Shown here piece by piece: positions 14,379 through 22,410 of a DNA stretch of 32,179 nucleotides. Each line of letters begins with the position of its first letter. The stretch's first letter is position 1. The notes under the pieces were generated by a model. That model did no database searches and was not told where the DNA came from. It was given only the letters and a program-made list of their open reading frames with translations. The stretch lies in the NCBI GenBank assembly GCA_937901085.1, contig CALCHQ010000106.1:1-32179 (forward strand), read 5' to 3'. The stretch comes from an uncultured Verrucomicrobiales bacterium (GTDB lineage: Bacteria; Verrucomicrobiota; Verrucomicrobiia; Verrucomicrobiales; Akkermansiaceae). Position numbers and translations under genes: made by a program.

Positions 14379-16484
14379 TTACTTGCTGTGGATGTTGAGC
14401 ATCTCAGCGTAGGTGGGCACAGGCCAGAGGTCGGCATCCACCATGGTTTCGAGTTTATCCACCACCTCGCGGGCGGCCACCATGGCGGCGCGCATGTGAG
14501 CGGGGTCGCCTTCGGCAATGGCGGTTTCCAGAGCAGCAATGCGGTCAGGCAGCTGGTCGTAGAGAACGCCCACCGCCTCGGCCTTGCCGGTAGCAGCCTT
14601 GAGGCCGGCCGAAATGCCGGAAGCCTGAATAGCCGCCACGGTGTTGCAAATCTGGGTCATCTGCTCTGCCACGGCAGGCATGTAGATGGTCTGCAGCATG
14701 TTGAGGCAGGTCTTGGCCTCAATGTCAATGAGCTTCTCGTAGTTTTCAATCTGGATTTCCTTGCGGGCCAGCAGCTCGGCATTGGAAAGTACGCCATACT
14801 TCTGCATGAGTTCCAGCGTATCCGGGCGGGACAGCACTTCCAGAGCCTCCGGCGTGGACTTGATGTTCGGCAGGCCACGGCGCTCGGCCTCTTCCACCCA
14901 TTCCTCGGAATAACCGTTACCGTTGAAGATGATACGGCTGTGGGCGGTAATCATCTCGGCAATGAGCTTCTTCACCTCATCCTTGAAGGCAGGCGTGCCG
15001 GCCACGGGTTCAAGGCGGGTAGCCACTTCATCCAGCGATTCGGCCATGATGGTGTTCAGCACCGTCATCGGCCATGCACAAGTCTGCGAAGAACCGACGC
15101 CGCGGAACTCGAACTTGTTACCTGTGAAGGCAAAGGGAGAGGTGCGGTTGCGGTCGGTGGTATCCTTGGGAAGCTCCGGCAGGGTATCTACGCCCAGCTC
15201 CATAGTGGTCTTGGCGCAGGAACTCTTGGCGCCACCGTGCATAATCTGCTCCACGATGTCGGTCAGCTCATCGCCCAGGAAGATGCTCATGATGGCGGGC
15301 GGAGCTTCTGCCGCGCCCAGGCGGTGGTCATTGCCCGCCTTGGAAATGGAGGCGCGCAGCAGGTCGGCGTGGCGGTCGATGCACTGAATCACGCTGGCCA
15401 GGAAGGTAAGGAAGAGTACATTGCTGTGCGGGGTCTTGCCCGGAGAGAACAGGGAACCCAGCTCCGGCGTGGAGAGTGACCAGTTGTTGTGCTTACCGCT
15501 ACCGTTCACCGAACTGTACGGCTTTTCATGCAGCAGGCACACGAGGTTGAACTTGAGAGCCTGGCGCTCCAGAATATCCATGATGAGGACATTGTGGTCC
15601 ACAGCCACGTTGCAGGGTTCAAAGAGAGGGCAGATTTCGAACTGACCGGGGGCTGCCTCGTTGTGACGCGTCTTGGAGGGAACGCCCAGCGCCCACAGCG
15701 CATGGTCAACCGAGGTCATGAACTCCAGCACGCGTTCCTTGATGGAACCGAAATAGTGGTCCTCCATCTGCTGGTGCTTGGGCGGCAGACAGCCGAAGAG
15801 CGTGCGGCCGGTCTCAATGAGGTCGGGACGCTGAATGTACAAATCGCGGTCGATGAGGAAATACTCCTGCTCTGCACCCAGGTTGGTCTCTACTGTGGTG
15901 GGCTGGATACCGAAGCAAGCCAGCACACGCTTGGTCTGCTGTGCCACGGCGGCCATGGAGCGCAGCAGCGGGGTCTTCTTATCCAGCGCTTCACCCGTGT
16001 AGGAACAGAACGCGGTGGGAATGCAGAGCGTTACCGTGTTGGCCGTGCGCTTGATGAAAGCCGGGCTGGTGGGATCCCAGGCGGTGTAGCCGCGGGCTTC
16101 AAAGGTGGCGCGGATACCGCCGCTGGGGAAAGAGGATGCGTCCGGCTCGGCCTGGATGAGGTTCTTGCCGGTGAACTCGAACATCATACCACCCTTGCCA
16201 TCCGGCTCCACAAAGGAATCGTGCTTCTCAGCCGTAGCATCAGAAAGAGGCTGGAACCAGTGCGTGTAGTGCGTAGCGCCCTTGGAAAGCGCCCACACCT
16301 TCATGGCCTGAGCCACCTCATCGGCGATGCTCATGTCAAGCTTACCACCCTTCTGGATGGTTTGCATCATTTTCTTGAAAGCGCTCTTGGAGAGGTACTT
16401 CTCCATGGTCTTGATACCAAAGGTATCGCTTCCGTACAAAGCCTCAAGGGCTTCCATGGGGGTATTCGTGCTTTCTTCAGCCAT
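14379..16484 (-). CDS. glnN: Glutamine synthetase type III
   Basis: Makes glutamine from glutamate, ammonia and ATP; type III enzymes are large dodecamers found in Bacteroidetes, Verrucomicrobia, cyanobacteria and others. The 701-residue length fits type III (about 700-730) and not GlnA type I (about 470). Visible family patterns are EFTGKNLIQAEPDASSFPSGG, GAEQEYFLIDR (metal-binding glutamate), GQFEICPLFEP, NGSGKHNNWSL and NRTSPFAFTGNKFEFRGVGSSQ. I chose the ATG at 16484 (MAEESTNTP); the open frame extends ten codons further but without support. No nitrogen-regulation gene adjoins it, and I could not identify a convincing sigma70 or sigma54 promoter in the gap to lipA. Confidence 0.95.
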   Translation of the reverse strand: MAEESTNTPMEALEALYGSDTFGIKTMEKYLSKSAFKKMMQTIQKGGKLDMSIADEVAQAMKVWALSKGATHYTHWFQPLSDATAEKHDSFVEPDGKGGMMFEFTGKNLIQAEPDASSFPSGGIRATFEARGYTAWDPTSPAFIKRTANTVTLCIPTAFCSYTGEALDKKTPLLRSMAAVAQQTKRVLACFGIQPTTVETNLGAEQEYFLIDRDLYIQRPDLIETGRTLFGCLPPKHQQMEDHYFGSIKERVLEFMTSVDHALWALGVPSKTRHNEAAPGQFEICPLFEPCNVAVDHNVLIMDILERQALKFNLVCLLHEKPYSSVNGSGKHNNWSLSTPELGSLFSPGKTPHSNVLFLTFLASVIQCIDRHADLLRASISKAGNDHRLGAAEAPPAIMSIFLGDELTDIVEQIMHGGAKSSCAKTTMELGVDTLPELPKDTTDRNRTSPFAFTGNKFEFRGVGSSQTCAWPMTVLNTIMAESLDEVATRLEPVAGTPAFKDEVKKLIAEMITAHSRIIFNGNGYSEEWVEEAERRGLPNIKSTPEALEVLSRPDTLELMQKYGVLSNAELLARKEIQIENYEKLIDIEAKTCLNMLQTIYMPAVAEQMTQICNTVAAIQASGISAGLKAATGKAEAVGVLYDQLPDRIAALETAIAEGDPAHMRAAMVAAREVVDKLETMVDADLWPVPTYAEMLNIHSK

Positions 16485-16638
16485 TGTGGTACACAGGTTG
16501 TATCTTCGGTGCAACGGTCTCTATACGCCGTCACGCGCTGATTTTACTTATTTTCCGCACGCTTGTACAGCAAAATTTCCGGGAGTACCCCGGCTCGCCG
16601 GATTTTTCTACGCTACTCTCGCATCCCTCCAGACAAAA

Positions 16639-16667
16639 GCCGCGCAGCTCCGTGGAAGCTGCGCGGC
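16639..16667 (-). terminator. Terminator of lipA
   Basis: An 11-bp perfect GC-rich stem (16639-16649 with 16657-16667) has a 7-nt loop. On the minus strand it is followed by a short T run. It lies 20 bp past the lipA stop. Confidence 0.7.
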
Positions 16668-16687
16668 AGATAAAACATTTTCTCCCA

Positions 16688-17605
16688 TCAGGAGCGGCTG
16701 GCCAGATAGGCGCTGTGCGCCTCCATGATATCCAGCTCCGGGCGGAAAGCGGCATCGTGGTGCGAGGAACGAATGAGCGGACCGCTGGCCACATGACGGA
16801 AACCTTTGCCGAGCGCAACCTCACGCAGTTCGTCAAACACCTCCGGGCGGATGTAATCGATGACCGGCAGGTGGCGGGGAGAGGGACGCAGGTACTGCCC
16901 CATCGTCAGCACAGTCACGCCATGCTCGCGCAGATCATCCATGGTGCGCTCGATTTCCTCGCGCGTTTCACCCAGCCCCAGCATGATGCCGCTCTTGGTC
17001 ACGACCCGTCCCGGGGCCATCTCCAGCGCACGCTTCAGCATGTGCAGGGAAAGCTGGTACTTGGCGCGGAAACGCACCATGGGCGAAAGACGCTCCACCG
17101 TCTCCAGATTGTGGTTGAAAATATGCGGAGCGGCATCCATGACCATGGCCAGAGCCTCTTCATTGCCACGGAAATCAGAAGTCAGAACCTCCAGCACCGT
17201 CTGCGGGCTCAGCGCGCGGATACGGCAGATGATTTCCGCAATATGGGCTGCGCCGCCATCGGCCAGGTCATCGCGGGTTACCATCGTGACCACGGCGTGG
17301 TTCAGCTTCATGTGTGCCACACTCTCGGCAATCTTGCGTGGCTCCTCCGGGTCAAGCGGCTTGGGCTTCGCGGTGCGAGTGGCGCAGAAACCGCAGGCGC
17401 GGGTGCAGACATCGCCACAGGCCATGAACGTAGCCGTGCCGTGGCTCCAGCACTCGCTGCGGTTCGGGCACATAGCCTCCTCGCAGACGGTCACCAGGCC
17501 GTTGTCCTTGATGAGGTGCTGCACCTCCTTGAATACCCTGCCTTTGGGCAATTTCACTTTCAGCCACGAAGGTTTGCGGGCACTTTGATTCTGTTGCTCT
17601 GACAT
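16688..17605 (-). CDS. lipA: Lipoyl synthase
   Basis: LipA is a radical-SAM enzyme that inserts two sulfur atoms into protein-bound octanoyl groups to make lipoyl cofactors for 2-oxoacid dehydrogenases and the glycine cleavage system. The 305-residue protein has both diagnostic cysteine sets: the auxiliary [4Fe-4S] motif C-x4-C-x5-C (Cys41, 46, 52) and the radical-SAM motif C-x3-C-x2-C (Cys67, 71, 74). It also shows VTRDDLADGGA, KSGIMLGLGET, MGQYLRPS and the C-terminal RSS that ligates the auxiliary cluster. Length and order are typical. The octanoyltransferase gene lipB is not adjacent. A terminator follows at 16639-16667. Confidence 0.96.
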   Translation of the reverse strand: MSEQQNQSARKPSWLKVKLPKGRVFKEVQHLIKDNGLVTVCEEAMCPNRSECWSHGTATFMACGDVCTRACGFCATRTAKPKPLDPEEPRKIAESVAHMKLNHAVVTMVTRDDLADGGAAHIAEIICRIRALSPQTVLEVLTSDFRGNEEALAMVMDAAPHIFNHNLETVERLSPMVRFRAKYQLSLHMLKRALEMAPGRVVTKSGIMLGLGETREEIERTMDDLREHGVTVLTMGQYLRPSPRHLPVIDYIRPEVFDELREVALGKGFRHVASGPLIRSSHHDAAFRPELDIMEAHSAYLASRS

Positions 17606-17647
17606 GGCGGTAAAAATCCTCTGTACTGTTCTCTACTGCCGCACCCC

Positions 17648-17863
17648 TTAACGCAGCCCCTTGCTGCAGAACCAGGCATCCAGCTCGGCCTGTTCCTTCG
17701 GGTCCAGCTTCACCGTCTTCGTCACCTCTTCAATGAAGCGCGTCAACAGCTCAGACATGCTGTCGCCACGCTCTTTCACCAGGTGCGAAAACTTCGCGTG
17801 TAATTCGGCATTCAGCCAGAATGTCACCGGGCGCTTGCTTGCATCTCTCTTCACGGGAGCCAT
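17648..17863 (-). CDS. Small ribbon-helix-helix-like protein
   Basis: The 71-residue product has a basic N-terminus, a strand-like segment KRPVTFWLNAELHAKF and two helices (SHLVKERGDS, MSELLTRFIEEVTK), the layout of Arc/CopG ribbon-helix-helix DNA-binding proteins. An acidic tail follows. I chose the ATG at 17863: the promoter (17891-17919) lies inside the longer open frame, so upstream starts are excluded. A perfect dyad, TGTGC-TGTT-GCACA, sits on the promoter at 17880-17893 and could be its own operator. There is no toxin gene next to it (lipA lies 42 bp downstream), so it does not look like a toxin-antitoxin pair. Target genes are unknown. Confidence 0.65.
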   Translation of the reverse strand: MAPVKRDASKRPVTFWLNAELHAKFSHLVKERGDSMSELLTRFIEEVTKTVKLDPKEQAELDAWFCSKGLR

Positions 17864-17879
17864 AATTGTATCTATCGGG

Positions 17880-17893
17880 TGTGCTGTTGCACA
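17880..17893. promoter_or_regulatory. Operator-like dyad on the RHH gene promoter
   Basis: TGTGC and GCACA, 5 bp each, around a 4-bp centre. It overlaps the end of the -10 box and the predicted start near 17884, the place where a repressor would block transcription. Confidence 0.45.
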
Positions 17894-17919
17894 GTAGCAT
17901 ATAGGCCGCTGCGCTTCAA
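17891..17919 (-). promoter_or_regulatory. Promoter of the RHH gene
   Basis: TTGAAG (17919-17914), 17-bp spacer, TACTGT (17896-17891), with TGC before the -10. Predicted start near 17884 gives a 21-nt leader. Confidence 0.55.
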
Positions 17920-18386
17920 TCTCAAACACCCCTGCTGACACACATCTTTCCTGGTGTTTTAACACCTAGAATCCAGCATTTCCTCCCCTATTTCGGGCAG
18001 AAATCCATGCCCGGATTAGGTGGCATTACACCCGGTGTTCAAATCTTCGCTGTATATTACTGCTGTTTGCATTACTACCCGTTTTACGCTTTCTTTGCAG
18101 TCCTCAGGGCAACCATCACCCGCTTTTTCAAACACCACAGCCGGGCAACCGCCCCTTCCTCCCCGATTCACGACAAACAACATCCCTCAGCAGCGCAGGT
18201 GGTTAAACACCCAACCTCAGTTTTTCAGTCCGAAAAGCCCCGCCAGAATGCAAAATTCCCCTCCAGGAGTACGGAGAAACCAGCCACACGCCCGCCAGAA
18301 TGGCCATTTTCAGGACATTTTTCGTCGCATGTATTTACAAATAAACCATTTACGACTTTTGTAAAAAATAGAGCAAAATCACTCCA
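17920..18386. other. Gene-free, relatively AT-rich interval with GGTGT dyads
   Basis: I find no credible gene in this stretch of nearly 470 bp; the open frames across it have no family-like sequence. Between 17953 and 18039 there are three dyads built from GGTG(T) and its complement: GGTGTT-TT-AACACC (17953-17966), GGTG-N6-CACC (18019-18032) and ACACC-C-GGTGT (18028-18038). They could be binding sites for a regulator. The right half, near 18330-18365, is AT-rich with TTTACAAA/TTTTGTAAA segments and lies past the stop of the metallo-hydrolase gene. Confidence 0.5.
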
Positions 18387-19196
18387 TCAGGTCAAAACCA
18401 GCACTTCGCCGTCATCCGGCACATAAATCGCGCCCGAAAAGAACTCTGCCGCCTCGGCAGAGTAAGCAGCACGCCGTTGCTCCAGCGTCACGTCCTCCGT
18501 ATGGTAGAGGAGCAGATTCTTCACACCCAGACCAGCAGCCAGGCGGCCGGCATCGCGAGCGGTGCTGTGATGCTTCTCGTAAGGTTTGAAACGCTCCGCA
18601 TCGGCAGAAAGGCAGAACGCCTCACAGAGCAACCAATCCGCCCCGCGTGCCAGCGCCTCGTTCCGTTCCTGATATGGCTCATCCCCCAGGCAGACGAACC
18701 GCTGCCCCTCCGGCAGGTTCAGGCAATAGCCGAACTGCCGCGCCTTGGTAGAACCGATGTCGAAAGCCACCGCCTGCAGTCCTGCTGCCGAGAACGACTC
18801 CCCATCCTGCAACGGAACAAAAAGAATATCCTTACCGAAATGCCCCGTCACCTTACCCGGCAGCGTTGCGCGGCAAATCATCTCCAGCGTCTGCAGCCCC
18901 TCTGCATGCCCATACACACGAAGCTCGCCCGCGTACTTGCCGGCATTCATTCCCTGGGCAATCATACGCACCACCCACACCACCCCGAAAATGTGGTCGG
19001 TATGCGTGTGCGTCAGGAAAATATCATGAATCGCCGACAGCGGAATCCCAGCCTGCTCCAGCCGCGCCAGAATACCATTGCCACCGCCGCCATCCGTGAG
19101 CAGGCAGTGTTCCCCGTTCTGCAGCGCAAAACATGTGTTATAACAGCGCGTCACCGCGGCATTACCCGTACCCAGCATCGTCAGGGAGCATTTCAT
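18387..19196 (-). CDS. Metallo-beta-lactamase-fold hydrolase, RNase Z-like
   Basis: The 269-residue protein has the zinc motif THTHTDHI (His63, His65, Asp67, His68), a later YEKHHS with the conserved His and LLLYHTED near the end, as in the ElaC/RNase Z group. It starts MKCSLTMLGTGNA, the usual first strand. RNase Z cuts the 3' trailer of tRNA precursors lacking CCA, and the tRNA-Pro in this window has no encoded CCA. But the substrate cannot be read from sequence, and other members of the fold have other jobs. The start is well fixed: the promoter at 19204-19232 puts transcription one base before the ATG. Confidence 0.75.
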   Translation of the reverse strand: MKCSLTMLGTGNAAVTRCYNTCFALQNGEHCLLTDGGGGNGILARLEQAGIPLSAIHDIFLTHTHTDHIFGVVWVVRMIAQGMNAGKYAGELRVYGHAEGLQTLEMICRATLPGKVTGHFGKDILFVPLQDGESFSAAGLQAVAFDIGSTKARQFGYCLNLPEGQRFVCLGDEPYQERNEALARGADWLLCEAFCLSADAERFKPYEKHHSTARDAGRLAAGLGVKNLLLYHTEDVTLEQRRAAYSAEAAEFFSGAIYVPDDGEVLVLT

Positions 19197-19203
19197 GCCC
19201 CAG

Positions 19204-19232
19204 ATTCTACACTAATTCCGCCCGGCGTTCAA
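19204..19232 (-). promoter_or_regulatory. Promoter of the RNase Z-like gene, leaderless
   Basis: TTGAAC (19232-19227), 17-bp spacer, TAGAAT (19209-19204). Predicted start near 19197, one base before the ATG. Confidence 0.7.
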
Positions 19233-19248
19233 TAACAAAGCCGCCCCA

Positions 19249-20442
19249 TCACCCCTCCTGCGGCTGCACCGAACTACTGCCATCGCTATGCAGGCGCAGG
19301 GTATACATCCCCGCCGCCGTGGGTACATGACGCGCCTCGCTCACAGGAGCCGGATGCCCGGCAGCATCCCAGAAATACTCGCGCTCCAGCTCCCCGGACG
19401 GAGTATACTCGCACACCCGCTCGGCATAGCCCAGCACCGGATGCACCACAGGCATCCCGTCAGCCGCCGCAAAACACTCCCACTCCGGCAGCCCCGCCGG
19501 GTTACAACGCATCAACTGCTCGGCACAAACACGCCCACAATGCCGCAGCATCCCCCCGGTATCCAGATAACGGCAACAGCGTACCCCTGCACCGTCCACC
19601 TGCTCCGAGTGCATGGACGCCGCCCCCACGCGCTGGTTCATCACCGCCTTTTCCCCGGCATCATACCAACTCCGGCACATACCCTCACCACAAGGACGCA
19701 GCACCTCCACCGCCACACCACAGGCACCTGCCGCCAGCTGTCCATTTACATAATTACGGCGCGTCCATCCGCCGTCATCCGCATACACATACGATACCTG
19801 CTGCTCGCCCTCCGCATTCACCACCGGACGGCCATCCTCCCCAAGATACAGCACCTCCACCAGCCGCCCCTGCCCATCGTACTTCCGTCGGCACTCGGCA
19901 TACCCCGGAAAACGCGGCTGCACCGGCTTTTCCTCCGCATTCAGGAAGCGCGTCCGCACCAGCCGCCCACCCGCATCATAATCAAAAGCGCGCACCGCCA
20001 CCCCCTGTGCATCCTCTGCCAGCTGCCCGCCCAGCCCTCGATTCTCCTTGCGGCTGAGGCGGGGAAGCGCCCCCGGCGTATAGTAAAACCGCTGATCAGC
20101 CACCCGGCTCCCCGGAAAAAGCGTCCGGCTTCCCTCCGCATTCACATAGCGCATCCGCTGCAGCAAGCCCTGTTCGCCATACTCCAGCCGCACATGCGGC
20201 ACGCCGGATACATCCCCCTGCCCCAGCGGCATAATCCCCTCCGGAGGCTCAGCCCCCGGCGTATTGCACACTCCGGCATAACAATGCACGCGAGGCGCCC
20301 CATCCTGCACCACGGCATGAAAAATCCCCAACCCCAGCACCGCCGCAAACAAACTCACCGCCGCCAGACTGCCCAGGTAATTCCAAAGCGACTCGAAAGC
20401 CCCCTTCAGCGCCTGACCAGCAAGACCGAAAAAACTACGCAT
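19249..20442 (-). CDS. Membrane-anchored protein with YD-like repeats
   Basis: I do not recognise a named family. The 397-residue product has one hydrophobic segment at about residues 25-46 after a short N-terminus, then a soluble region probably in the periplasm. That region repeats a pattern of the type FDYDAGGRLVRTRFLNAEEKPV and KYDGQGRLVEVLYLGEDGRPV, i.e. Y-D-x-x-G-x-L-x-x-x-x-Y/F-L-x-x-x-x-x-P-V, reminiscent of YD/RHS-type repeats but without an RHS core or toxin end. It has many cysteines (for example CRSWYDAG, RVHCYAGVC, GVRCCRYL), which fits disulfides outside the cytoplasm. A -10-like TAGTGT (20457-20452) lies 9 bp before the ATG, without a good -35. Confidence 0.6.
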   Translation of the reverse strand: MRSFFGLAGQALKGAFESLWNYLGSLAAVSLFAAVLGLGIFHAVVQDGAPRVHCYAGVCNTPGAEPPEGIMPLGQGDVSGVPHVRLEYGEQGLLQRMRYVNAEGSRTLFPGSRVADQRFYYTPGALPRLSRKENRGLGGQLAEDAQGVAVRAFDYDAGGRLVRTRFLNAEEKPVQPRFPGYAECRRKYDGQGRLVEVLYLGEDGRPVVNAEGEQQVSYVYADDGGWTRRNYVNGQLAAGACGVAVEVLRPCGEGMCRSWYDAGEKAVMNQRVGAASMHSEQVDGAGVRCCRYLDTGGMLRHCGRVCAEQLMRCNPAGLPEWECFAAADGMPVVHPVLGYAERVCEYTPSGELEREYFWDAAGHPAPVSEARHVPTAAGMYTLRLHSDGSSSVQPQEG

Positions 20443-20487
20443 GCAGGGCAGACACTAACGCCCCCCATGCCATTCGATAGCAAATAG

Positions 20488-20511
20488 AAAAAGCCCCGCT
20501 CAACGCGGGCT
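20488..20511 (-). terminator. Terminator of the small membrane protein gene
   Basis: A GC-rich hairpin (AGCCC / GGGCT, one bulge, GC extension) has a short loop. On the minus strand it is followed by five T. It overlaps the gene's TGA stop. Confidence 0.7.
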
Positions 20512-20775
20512 CTGCAAGCGTCGGAACGCCGTCCGCATGCACAGCAAGCTCACCAGCAGCATGAACGCCGTTCCCAGCAGAGCCGGCACCCAGTTCACCT
20601 GGTCCCCCGCCTGCAACAGACGCACCCACGAAGCCAGAGGCAGCACCGCCACCACTACCGCCAGCACACACCACATTCCCGCCACGGCCATACGGCGAGC
20701 CACGCGCTGCTGCGGCCGGGAACGCCGGCGCAGCGGCATTTCCACATTCTTATTCTTACGGTACTTACCACCCAT
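20500..20775 (-). CDS. Small two-helix membrane protein, unknown function
   Basis: A 91-residue protein, not recognised. The first 30 or so residues are highly basic (GGKYRKNKN, PLRRRSRPQQRVARR). Two hydrophobic helices follow (about 33-53 and 64-82), and the tail RTAFRRLQSPR is basic, suggesting both ends face the cytoplasm. I chose the ATG at 20775; a promoter with TAGAGT at 20792-20787 puts the transcript start about 5 nt upstream. The upstream in-frame ATGs fall in or before the promoter. A terminator overlaps its stop, so it is probably a single-gene unit. Confidence 0.6.
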   Translation of the reverse strand: MGGKYRKNKNVEMPLRRRSRPQQRVARRMAVAGMWCVLAVVVAVLPLASWVRLLQAGDQVNWVPALLGTAFMLLVSLLCMRTAFRRLQSPR

Positions 20776-20786
20776 AATCTTCCATA

Positions 20787-20814
20787 ACTCTACCACAATC
20801 ACCATCTTTAGCAA
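20787..20814 (-). promoter_or_regulatory. Promoter of the small membrane protein gene, near-leaderless
   Basis: TTGCTA (20814-20809), 16-bp spacer, TAGAGT (20792-20787), TGG before the -10. Predicted start near 20780. Confidence 0.55.
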
Positions 20815-20836
20815 GCTAATTTCGCCCATTTTTCGC

Positions 20837-20854
20837 CAAAATGCCTGCATTTTG
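20837..20854. promoter_or_regulatory. 18-bp palindrome upstream of the pgk promoter
   Basis: CAAAATGC-CT-GCATTTTG, two perfect 8-bp arms with a 2-bp centre. It ends two bases before the pgk -35 box, a typical position for a regulator site. The regulator is unknown. Confidence 0.5.
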
Positions 20855-20856
20855 CC

Positions 20857-20884
20857 TTGAAAATCGGGGATTTTCCGCTAAAAT
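20857..20884 (+). promoter_or_regulatory. Promoter of pgk
   Basis: TTGAAA (20857-20862), 16-bp spacer, TAAAAT (20879-20884). Predicted start near 20891 gives a leader of about 61 nt, longer than most in this window. Confidence 0.65.
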
Positions 20885-20951
20885 ACGCCGCACGGAACAA
20901 TTGCATGACGCAACGCTTCCCCAAACTTCAACCCAATAAATCAAAGTAACT

Positions 20952-22151
20952 ATGGCTAAACTCACTGTACGCGACCTCGACGTCGCCGGCAAGGAAGTAC
21001 TCATGCGCGTTGACTTCAACGTCCCCATGAAAGATGGTAAAATCACGAACGATGCCCGTATCGTAGCTGCTCTGCCCACCATCAAGTACCTGCTTGAGAA
21101 CGGCGCCCGCCTTGTTCTCTGCTCTCACCTGGGTCGCCCCGAGGGTACTGGTTACCAGGCTGAATTCTCCCTGGCTGCCGCCGCCGAATGCCTTTCCCAG
21201 CACTTGGGCAAGCCCGTTGCTTTCGTTCCCGAAACCATCGGCGAAGCTGCCACCGCCGCCCGCGCTGCGCTCAAGGATGGCGACGTAATGCTGCTCGACA
21301 ACGTGCGCTTCGACAAGAAGGAAAAGAAGAACGACCCCGAATTTGCCAAGGCTCTGCTGGGTGATGCCACCCTGTACGTGAACGACGCATTCGGCTCTGC
21401 CCACCGCGCCCACGCCTCCACCGAAGGTGTGACCCACTTCGCCGAGAAGTCCGCCATGGGCTTCCTCATCGAGCGCGAACTCGAATACCTCGAAGGCAAG
21501 CTGAGCGCCCCCGAACAACCCTTCGTCGTCATCATGGGCGGCGCCAAGGTGTCCGACAAGATTCAGGTACTCTCCAAGCTCATGGAAAAGAGCCAGACCT
21601 TCATCATCGGCGGCGCCATGGCCAACACATTCCTGGCTGCCCAGGGCCACGACGTAGGCAACTCCAAGATTGAAGCCGACAAGCTCGACCTCGCCAACCA
21701 GATTCTGGCCGATGCCAAGGCCAAGGGCGTGACCTTCGTGCTGCCCGCCGACACCCGCTACACCTTCAAGTTCGAAGAAGGCGCCGAAACTTTCTGCACC
21801 GCTCCCTGGGCTGAAGGCGGCTCCGTACCCGCTGAAGGCATGGGCATCGACATCGGCGACAAGGCCATCGAAGAATTCTGCGGCATCCTCAAGGGCGCCA
21901 AGACCGTCCTCTGGAACGGCCCGCTGGGCGTGTTCGAGCTGGACTCCTTCGCTAAGGGCACCAAGGCCATCGCCGAATGCCTCGCCGAGAGCGGCTGCAC
22001 CTCCATCGTGGGTGGTGGCGACTCCGTGACCGCCGCCAAGAAGTTCAAGGTAGCCGACAAACTCTCCTTCTGCTCCACGGGTGGCGGCGCCTCCCTGGAA
22101 CTGCTCGAAGGCAAGGTGCTTCCCGGCATCGGCTCCCTGAGCGAGAAGTAA
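20952..22151 (+). CDS. pgk: Phosphoglycerate kinase
   Basis: Transfers phosphate from 1,3-bisphosphoglycerate to ADP in glycolysis. The 399-residue protein has the full set of family motifs: RVDFNVPMKDGKI, SHLGRPEGT, DNVRFDKKEKKND, GGAKVSDKI, WNGPLGVFE and GGGDSVTAAKKF with the end STGGGASLELLEGK. Length is normal. No gapA, tpi or other glycolysis gene adjoins it; it has its own promoter with a palindrome beside it and its own terminator at 22180. Codon use is more strongly biased to C-ending codons than in argC or typA, as expected of a highly expressed gene. Confidence 0.97.
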   Translation: MAKLTVRDLDVAGKEVLMRVDFNVPMKDGKITNDARIVAALPTIKYLLENGARLVLCSHLGRPEGTGYQAEFSLAAAAECLSQHLGKPVAFVPETIGEAATAARAALKDGDVMLLDNVRFDKKEKKNDPEFAKALLGDATLYVNDAFGSAHRAHASTEGVTHFAEKSAMGFLIERELEYLEGKLSAPEQPFVVIMGGAKVSDKIQVLSKLMEKSQTFIIGGAMANTFLAAQGHDVGNSKIEADKLDLANQILADAKAKGVTFVLPADTRYTFKFEEGAETFCTAPWAEGGSVPAEGMGIDIGDKAIEEFCGILKGAKTVLWNGPLGVFELDSFAKGTKAIAECLAESGCTSIVGGGDSVTAAKKFKVADKLSFCSTGGGASLELLEGKVLPGIGSLSEK

Positions 22152-22179
22152 AACCCCGCTCCTTACCCCGACAATTTCA

Positions 22180-22216
22180 CCACCGGCCTGCGCCCCGCAA
22201 GCCGGTGGTTTTCCTT
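22180..22216 (+). terminator. Terminator of pgk
   Basis: An 8-bp perfect stem CCACCGGC/GCCGGTGG (22180-22187 with 22201-22208) is followed by TTTTCCTTTT. Confidence 0.88.
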
Positions 22217-22245
22217 TTACCCCATCTCCCCCACTCACCCAAAGG

Positions 22246-22276
22246 CGACACCCTGCCCCGCAAGGGCAGGGTGTCG
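22246..22276. other. Strong 13-bp hairpin without a T run
   Basis: A perfect 13-bp stem (22246-22258 with 22264-22276) around the loop CGCAA. Neither side is followed by a T run, so it is not a standard terminator. It lies between the pgk terminator and the small lipoprotein gene and could be an RNA structural element or a regulator site. Confidence 0.55.
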
Positions 22277-22315
22277 TCACAGCGTAATTTCATTCCCTCC
22301 CGCCAGGGCGTGGAT

Positions 22316-22343
22316 TTCGTTTTTTGCTGTAACAGAAAACGAA
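22316..22343. promoter_or_regulatory. Dyad TTCGTTTT...AAAACGAA upstream of the small lipoprotein gene
   Basis: Two perfect 8-bp arms are 12 bp apart, and the centre contains a further CTGT-A-ACAG dyad. It lies 68 bp before the lipoprotein ATG. It could be a regulator-binding site; I do not see clear -35/-10 boxes around it. Confidence 0.4.
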
Positions 22344-22410
22344 TCTGATCCCATGAATAAGGAAACAGTTAAACTAACCTCTTGCCTAACCACACCAGCT
22401 GCGTAAGATA

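Noticed and set aside
16485..16687. Sigma54 promoter for glnN
   Set aside because: No GG-N10-GC with the surrounding consensus could be found by eye in the gap upstream of the ATG.
17648..17863. Antitoxin of a toxin-antitoxin pair
   Set aside because: The neighbour genes are lipA and an empty interval; there is no small toxin-like frame next to it.
18007..18426. 139-codon frame in the empty interval upstream of the RHH gene
   Set aside because: No family-like sequence, and it runs into the 3' end of the RNase Z-like gene on the other strand.
20928..22280. 450-residue minus-strand frame opposite pgk
   Set aside because: Gly-rich shadow of a strongly biased housekeeping gene; no family resemblance.
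22353..22406. 17-codon frame ending 4 bp before the small lipoprotein gene, as a leader peptide
   Set aside because: No run of a single amino acid or attenuator hairpin follows, so it is mentioned only as context.
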